Made by a program: the position numbers and the translations under genes
Shown here: in pieces, positions 58,801-64,000 of the stretch
Layout: each line of letters starts with the position of its first letter
How positions within the stretch are numbered: the first letter of the stretch is position 1
Notes under the pieces: generated by a model
What the model was told of the DNA's origin: nothing
Database searches by the model: none
What the model saw: the letters and a program-made list of their open reading frames with translations, nothing else
Source: Manihot esculenta
Taxonomy: Eukaryota > Streptophyta > Magnoliopsida > Malpighiales > Euphorbiaceae
Assembly (NCBI RefSeq): GCF_001659605.2
Contig: NC_035172.2
Span: 22,179,973 to 22,243,972, forward strand
Reading direction: 5' to 3'
DNA: 64,000 nucleotides

Positions 58801-60412
58801 CTCCTGATTTATGGTTTAATTAACCGAAACTAAACTGTAAAGCTTTTAAAAGCAGATTAAAGAGATCAAAGATAAATAGAATTTAGGTTTTTAAGTTGAT
58901 TTTTCTCCTGTATTGGAAACCTTTATATAATAGTTACAGATCATATTTATCCATGTTCTATTGAGATTTTTAAATATAGAATCTATTGTACAAGGAGAAG
59001 ATATACACAAGCAATTTAAATTTGGTATATGTAGTTATGTATTCTTATTATCCCCCCACAAACGAATGGGAGGAGAAACCATTAGTTTGTCTTTCATTTG
59101 TAGGAACCACTGCTTCGACAGTTGTTTCATCAGCATATCAGCTATTTGATCCATCGTGGGAATATAGGACACAACAAGATGTTTTTGGTGTACCTGTTCA
59201 CGAACAAAATAAAAATCTAATTCCAAATGTTTTCATCTTGAGTGAAACACAGGGTTTGCTGCTAAGTATGTGGCTGCAACATTGTCATACCATTTTTTGG
59301 AATCATTGTCACTAGTTAGTGAAGCTCTCGAAGTAAAAATCGTAACCAGTAAACTTCGAACACTATAGTGGCTAGTGCACGATATTCAAAGTCAGTATTC
59401 GACCTGGTGACAGTCTTTTACTTCTTAGAATACCATGATATAATATTGGATCCATGATAAACAATATAGGTAGATGTACTTTTACGATTCGATTTGTCAC
59501 CACCCTAATGGGTATCGGACTAGGCCACTAAATTACTAATCTTTGATGAAGGAAACACAAGACCATGCTCAATCGTCCCTTTTAGATAGTGTGTAATTCG
59601 CTTGAATGCTTGCCAATGATTTGCATGAATTGCGCAGCCTTGTTGACAACAAAAGTGATGTCTAGACGAGTAAGTGCCAAATATTGTAAGGCACCTACAA
59701 CCTAGTGGAACTTAGATGCATCTTCATAATGATTAGAGTCACTGCTGTCAAGGTAATAGTAGGCAAAGCAGGAGAAGGCATAGGGATGCCTTCATGCATG
59801 TTGACCCAGCATAGTAAATCCTTGATATGTTTTATCTGTATTTCCAAAGTTTATTTTTCAACCAACAGACTTCAATTCCTAAAAAATAGGACAGAGATCT
59901 CAAATCTTTTAGTGTAACATGTCGACCAAGTTGTGTGATCAACGAGTGAACAAGATGCGTTGAGGAACCTGTTAACAGTAGATCATCCATATACACTAGA
60001 AAATATGCAATCTGATTTCCTTTTTGATAAACAAACATAGAGTTATCAGCCTTTGAGTCTTTGAAACCTAGTGTTTGTGATGCTTGAACCAAACAAAAAA
60101 ACCATGTTGTTGGTGCTTGGCATAAGCCATATAGTGATTTTCTAAGAAAATAAACATATTGAGGTCGGGTTGAATCCACGAAGCCTTAAGGTTGTTCCAT
60201 ATACATAGGTTCTTTCAATTTTCCATCTAAAAAAGCATTAGAAACATCAAGTTGCCAAATTGGCCAACCGAAATTCACAGCAATAGATAGAACTAGTCGT
60301 ATGATTGTTGGTTTAACCACTACACTAAAAGTGTCAAAAAAGTCAACCCTTGGCTGTTGAAGAAAGTCCTTTGCTACAAGTAGGGCCTTATAATGGTTAA
60401 TCGTGCCATCTA
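58801..60412 (-). pseudogene. pol: Ty1/copia pol fragment (RT, RNase H end), broken
   Basis: On the minus strand from 60405 the RT reads [29 protein letters not shown] and the catalytic YMDDLLLTG near 59985. The frame is then lost. An RNase H end (PTMDQIADMLMKQLSKQWF) appears at about 59160-59100, followed by a G-rich polypurine-like tract (59050-59060) and AT-rich, LTR-like sequence. Stops include one near 60187. The style resembles the Ale/Retrofit lineage. The 5' side is cut by LTR D at 60412, the 3' side by the Athila insertion at 58800. Confidence 0.85.
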
Positions 60413-63078
60413 TGTAATACCCGGCTATTACTAGGTGTTATGATGTGTTTAAATGTTTTAAGGTTAAGGGAAGTGAGTTTGGAGTGGAAATGACCTAAGG
60501 CAGAGGAGCCAAGTTCGGCCGCCGAAAGTAAGTTCGGCCGCCGAAAGTGTTTGGCTTCCGAAGGGAAGTTCGGCCCCCGAAGGTTGCATGCGCGTGCATG
60601 TGAATGGGCAGCCGAAGCTGAGTGGCTAGTGAGCTGAGTCATATGTTTTGACAGATGTTGGCTTCAGATTCTTGCCATGAATTAGCCACGTCTTCTATGA
60701 CTCATCTGCAAGTGTTTTGAGCAGCTCATGCAGGAGTTTGCTCATTCACCAAGTTTTGAAGGGTTTGAAGCAAAAAGTGAGTTTGAGAGAGAGTTTGAGA
60801 GTGTGAGAAGGGGTGATCCGTTTTTCCCTTGTTCAGAGTGTTTAGCTTCTTGCTACAGGAGGTAAGTGATGCACTTGAACATGTGAATATGTTTTCTGAA
60901 GGTTTTAGGGGGATTTGTGGAAGGAGATGCATGCTTAGGTTATTCATGATAGTTTTGATGAGTTATGCATGGATACATGTGTATGTGTTATGTTTGATTT
61001 GTTGTTTGGGGTTATTAGCTAGTCTTGGACCCCTGTGAGCATATACATGAGTATATGTAAGGTGAGGAGGTGACGTTTGCATGGTTTGAGAAGGTGAAGG
61101 AAAGAAGGAGATGGTTTGCCGTTGCAACTGAGTTCTGGATGAACTCAGGTTCGGCAGCCGAATGTTCATTCGGCCGCCGAACCTCTTGCATGGTGGCTTA
61201 GGCTGCCACAGCTTGCCCCCGAGTGTTTTGCATGTTCGGCTCTGTTTGGGGGTTTCGGCCGCCGAAGGTGCCGCCGAAGGTGCTTGAGTTTCGTCTCTGG
61301 AGAGGACATTCGGCCGCCGAACCTGCCGCCGAAAGTGTTCTGTCCAGCTTTTCTTTTGCATGCTTTGCATGGCTAGTTAAGTGAGTTTCAGGGGATTCTT
61401 GGGTAGTTTAATAGAGGTATTGATACAGTAGTTTGGTCCCTCATTTGAGTCTATCTGTATAGGTACAGACCAGAGGAACCAGAGAGAGCAGCAGTGAGTA
61501 CTGCTCCAGAGTTCAGAACCTGCAGAGTGAGTCAGTCCAGAGCCAGAGGTGAGTGGAACTAAACTTATGACTGTTAAATGAATCACAAACTGCTTTTAGC
61601 ATATCTCATGCATCATGTTTATGCCATGAGGAGGTGACGTTTGCATGGTTTGAGAAGGTGAAGGAAAGAAGGAGATGGTTTGCTGTTGAAACTGAGTTCT
61701 GGATGAACTCAGGTTCGGCAGCCGAAGGTTCATTCGGCCGCCGAACCTCTTGTATGGTGGCTTCGGCTGCCACAGCTTGCCCCCGAGTGTTTTGCATGTT
61801 CGGCTCTGTTTGGGGGTTTCGGCCGCCGAAGGTGCCGCCGAAGGTGCTTGAGTTTCGTCTCTGGAGAGGACATTCGGCCGCCGAACCTGCCGCCGAAAAT
61901 GTTCTGTCCAGCTTTTCTTTTGCATGCTTTGCATGGCTAGTTAAGTGAGTTTCAGGGGATTCTTGGGTAGTTTAATAGAGGTATTGATACAGTAGTTTGG
62001 TCCCTCATTTGAGTCTATCTGTATAGGTACAGACCAGAGGAACCAGAGAGAGCAGCAGTGAGTACTGCTCCAGAGTTCAGAACCTGCAGAGTGAGTCAGT
62101 CCAGAGCCAGAGGTGAGTGGAACTAAACGTATGACTGTTAAATGAATCACAAACTGCTTTTAGCATATCTCATGCATCATGTTTATGCCATAGGTTGATT
62201 GCATTAGTATTCACGAATATGTTGCATTGCATTGTTATTTGATGATGTGAGTAAATGCTGAATGATCCAATAGTCACATATAGGAAGACCAGGAGCCTTT
62301 GACTACGCCCTGGCACGTATAGCAAAGACCAGGAGCCTTTGACTACGCCCTGGCAGGTATATAGCAAAGTCCAGGAGCCTTTGACTACGCCCTGGCAATG
62401 GTAAGTTTACAGGTGTTATATACACATATACATATATGACAGGAAGACCAGGTGCTCGATTCTACGCCCTGGCACAGAGTTACTGGGACTATGTGGTGAC
62501 AGGTTTACTCGTGATGTGGCTTGTCTGTGTTATGACGCATTCCATGCGATCATATTTTACTGAGATGTTTTACTGTTCTACTCACTGGGCTATAGAGCTC
62601 ATCCCACTCCCTTAACCCCAGTTTTGCAGGTTCAGTGTACAGTGTACAGGGACAGTCCAGCAGAGTACAGGAAGAGTAAAGAGATCTGTAATAGCTTAGA
62701 GTGGACATGTAATTTAAAGAGATGTACTAGTGGTTGCTTGACCTAGTGACCTCGTAATGTATGTTTTGTACATGATCTGTATATGTATGTATGTTTTCCT
62801 GTATGTGAAAACCAGGCTTAACAGGTATGAGTTAACCCATCTAGAGCAAGCTCTAGTCAGGGATACAGAGTACAGAGTACATGAGTACAGAGTACAGAGT
62901 TAGTGCATGCACGGGTTAAGCCTTGGTTCAGCAAAGAGTTTTATTTTCACATAAAATGTATGATCATGTATGAGGTTTATAGGTACACAGAGAGTATAGC
63001 AGGCTTGCTACGGGTTCTGGCGGCCTTAAGCCGACCTGAATCCTAGCGCCGGTGACGGTCCTTTTTGGGGTCGTTACA
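60413..63078 (+). mobile_element. 5' LTR of chromovirus D, with a 564 bp tandem duplication
   Basis: The LTR is 2666 bp, against 2192 bp for LTR E. The difference is mostly a direct duplication of 564 bp (61064-61627 and 61628-62191), which repeats one palindrome cluster. A deletion of about 80 bp just after TGTAATACCCGGCTA offsets part of it. CCAGG/CCTGG units lie at about 62283-62397 (three) and 62450-62485 (one). Confidence 0.93.
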
Positions 63079-63081
63079 GAT

Positions 63082-63093
63082 TGGTATCAGAGC
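63082..63093 (+). other. tRNA-iMet primer binding site of chromovirus D
   Basis: TGGTATCAGAGC, three bases after the LTR, is a perfect complement of the initiator tRNA-Met 3' end. Confidence 0.92.
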
Positions 63094-63299
63094 CCTAGGT
63101 TCACATGATCGGACCTATAGAGACAGTGTTGGGCTCAGACAGGTTAGAAGTGGTCAAGCACAATAGGAAATCATGTCCACTAGGATAGGGTCTTGAGTCC
63201 TATCTGCTATGATTTGCTATGAGTGTTGTATGTGTATGATTGATATGTGATGTTTATGTGCTAAAGTGGTATGTTATCTGTTGTGTTTCCAGAGTAAAG

Positions 63300-64000
63300 A
63301 TGCGAGGAACTCGTCGATCAGCTCGATTGACTGGAGTCCCACCAGAGAATGAGAGACCAGCTGCTCGTCCTCCTGCATTGCCAAGGGCAGGGTCTCAGAG
63401 ATCTAGCAGGGAAGGTACGTCAATAGACCCAAGAAGGTCTGTAGACGAGAGCAGAAGAGGAACAGTTAGGGGAGGAAGATCAGAGGAAAGGAGGGAAGCT
63501 ATGGAGATTGATCAGTCGAGAGATGACAGCATGGGTATAGGCAGTTTTGAGGAAGGTATGGGAGAGTCGCAGGGAGGTGATCAGGCCTCAGGTTTTGACT
63601 ATCCATCCTTGTTTCAGGAGCCAGAGTATCCGATGGAGGGGATGTCGGAGTACTCTCGATTTGACCCATATCCTACGTATATGCCATATATGCCATATCC
63701 TCAGTATTACCCATCATATCCACCATATCCTATGTATCCATCTTCCCCTATACATCCAAGTGCAGCATACCTAGAGCCAAATGAACCAAATGACCCAGTA
63801 CCACCACCAGAACCAGTAGCCCCTGTTGTTGACAGACATGAACCTAGCTCATCTGGAGGTAAAGTTCAAATGACGGAGTATTTGAAATTGGATGCTCCTA
63901 AATACAACACAGGAGATGATCCATTTGATTACCTCAGAGCAGTTAGGATGATCACCAGTGAATTGGGAGCAGATGATAGGAGAGCCATTGAGATGGCAGG
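63300..64000 (+). CDS. gag: chromovirus D gag, 5' part, open at the window edge
   Basis: ATG at 63300-63302 begins MRGTRRSARLTGVPP, aligning with A2 gag at 28181. The frame stays open for 233 codons to the end of the window. It passes a Pro/Tyr/Met-rich stretch (63650-63760) and enters the conserved core (DDPFDYLRAVRMITSELGAD), where A2 has a stop. Gag forms the virus-like particle and packages element RNA. No stop or frame change is visible, so this copy may be young; the remainder is outside the window. Confidence 0.88.
   Translation, partial: MRGTRRSARLTGVPPENERPAARPPALPRAGSQRSSREGTSIDPRRSVDESRRGTVRGGRSEERREAMEIDQSRDDSMGIGSFEEGMGESQGGDQASGFDYPSLFQEPEYPMEGMSEYSRFDPYPTYMPYMPYPQYYPSYPPYPMYPSSPIHPSAAYLEPNEPNDPVPPPEPVAPVVDRHEPSSSGGKVQMTEYLKLDAPKYNTGDDPFDYLRAVRMITSELGADDRRAIEMA

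Larger units (their letters stand above)
60413..64000 (+). mobile_element. chromovirus D, 5' part (runs off the window)
   Basis: A complete 5' LTR, perfect primer site, leader and open gag of an element in the same subfamily as solo LTR E. The base run before it is ATCTA; the partner duplication lies beyond the window. It inserted into the copia pol fragment. Gag shows no lesion in the part visible. Confidence 0.92.

Overview
The window is gene-poor plant nuclear DNA made almost entirely of nested transposable elements. Plant origin is shown by Ty3 chromovirus (Tekay/Del-like), Athila and Ty1/copia retrotransposons primed by plant tRNA-iMet or tRNA-Asp, by an endogenous caulimovirid, and by broken pieces of a plant IDM1-type chromatin gene. 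The LTR family opening TGTAATACCCGGCTAGA resembles ones I associate with Euphorbiaceae such as cassava; that species guess is memory only and weak.

Layout. 1-20021 is a nested stack. Chromovirus A (+; pol and 3' LTR) sits in a decayed Athila (-; gag, PBS, LTR), which abuts chromovirus B (-). B's 5' LTR (12961-18331) is split by solo LTR E (perfect AACTC duplication). B itself lies in a copia gag, and that copia lies in an older LTR (F). 20022-22204 holds small remnants. 22205-24977 is a tandem array of about twelve 226-235 bp monomers, most carrying TATAAATAG. 24978-34075 is a rearranged, inactive endogenous pararetrovirus split by the 5' half of chromovirus A2 (25627-30138). 34196-42060 holds fragments of tandem IDM1-like genes (-) with a roughly 515 bp AT-rich repeat between copies, a SINE and a gypsy gag scrap. 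43227-44981 is solo LTR C (CCTTT duplication). 44987-49529 is AT-rich with no gene seen. 49535-58795 is a complete Athila-type element (-) with ATAGA duplications, nearly identical LTRs and one long gag-protease-integrase ORF that lacks reverse transcriptase and RNase H. 58801-60412 is a broken copia pol. 60413-64000 is the 5' LTR, primer site and open gag of chromovirus D (+), running off the window.

No gene works here as a normal host gene as far as I can see. The intact parts are the RT-less Athila and the start of element D; the rest is decayed. The signals that deserve most attention are the in-frame RT-less Athila, the promoter-like tandem array beside viral sequence, two repeated structural motifs in the chromovirus LTRs (TTCGGC-N-GCCGAA palindromes beside the TATA box, and CCAGG/CCTGG hairpin units homogenised within each LTR), and the shattered IDM1-like cluster. 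All alignments, boundaries and counts were made by eye.
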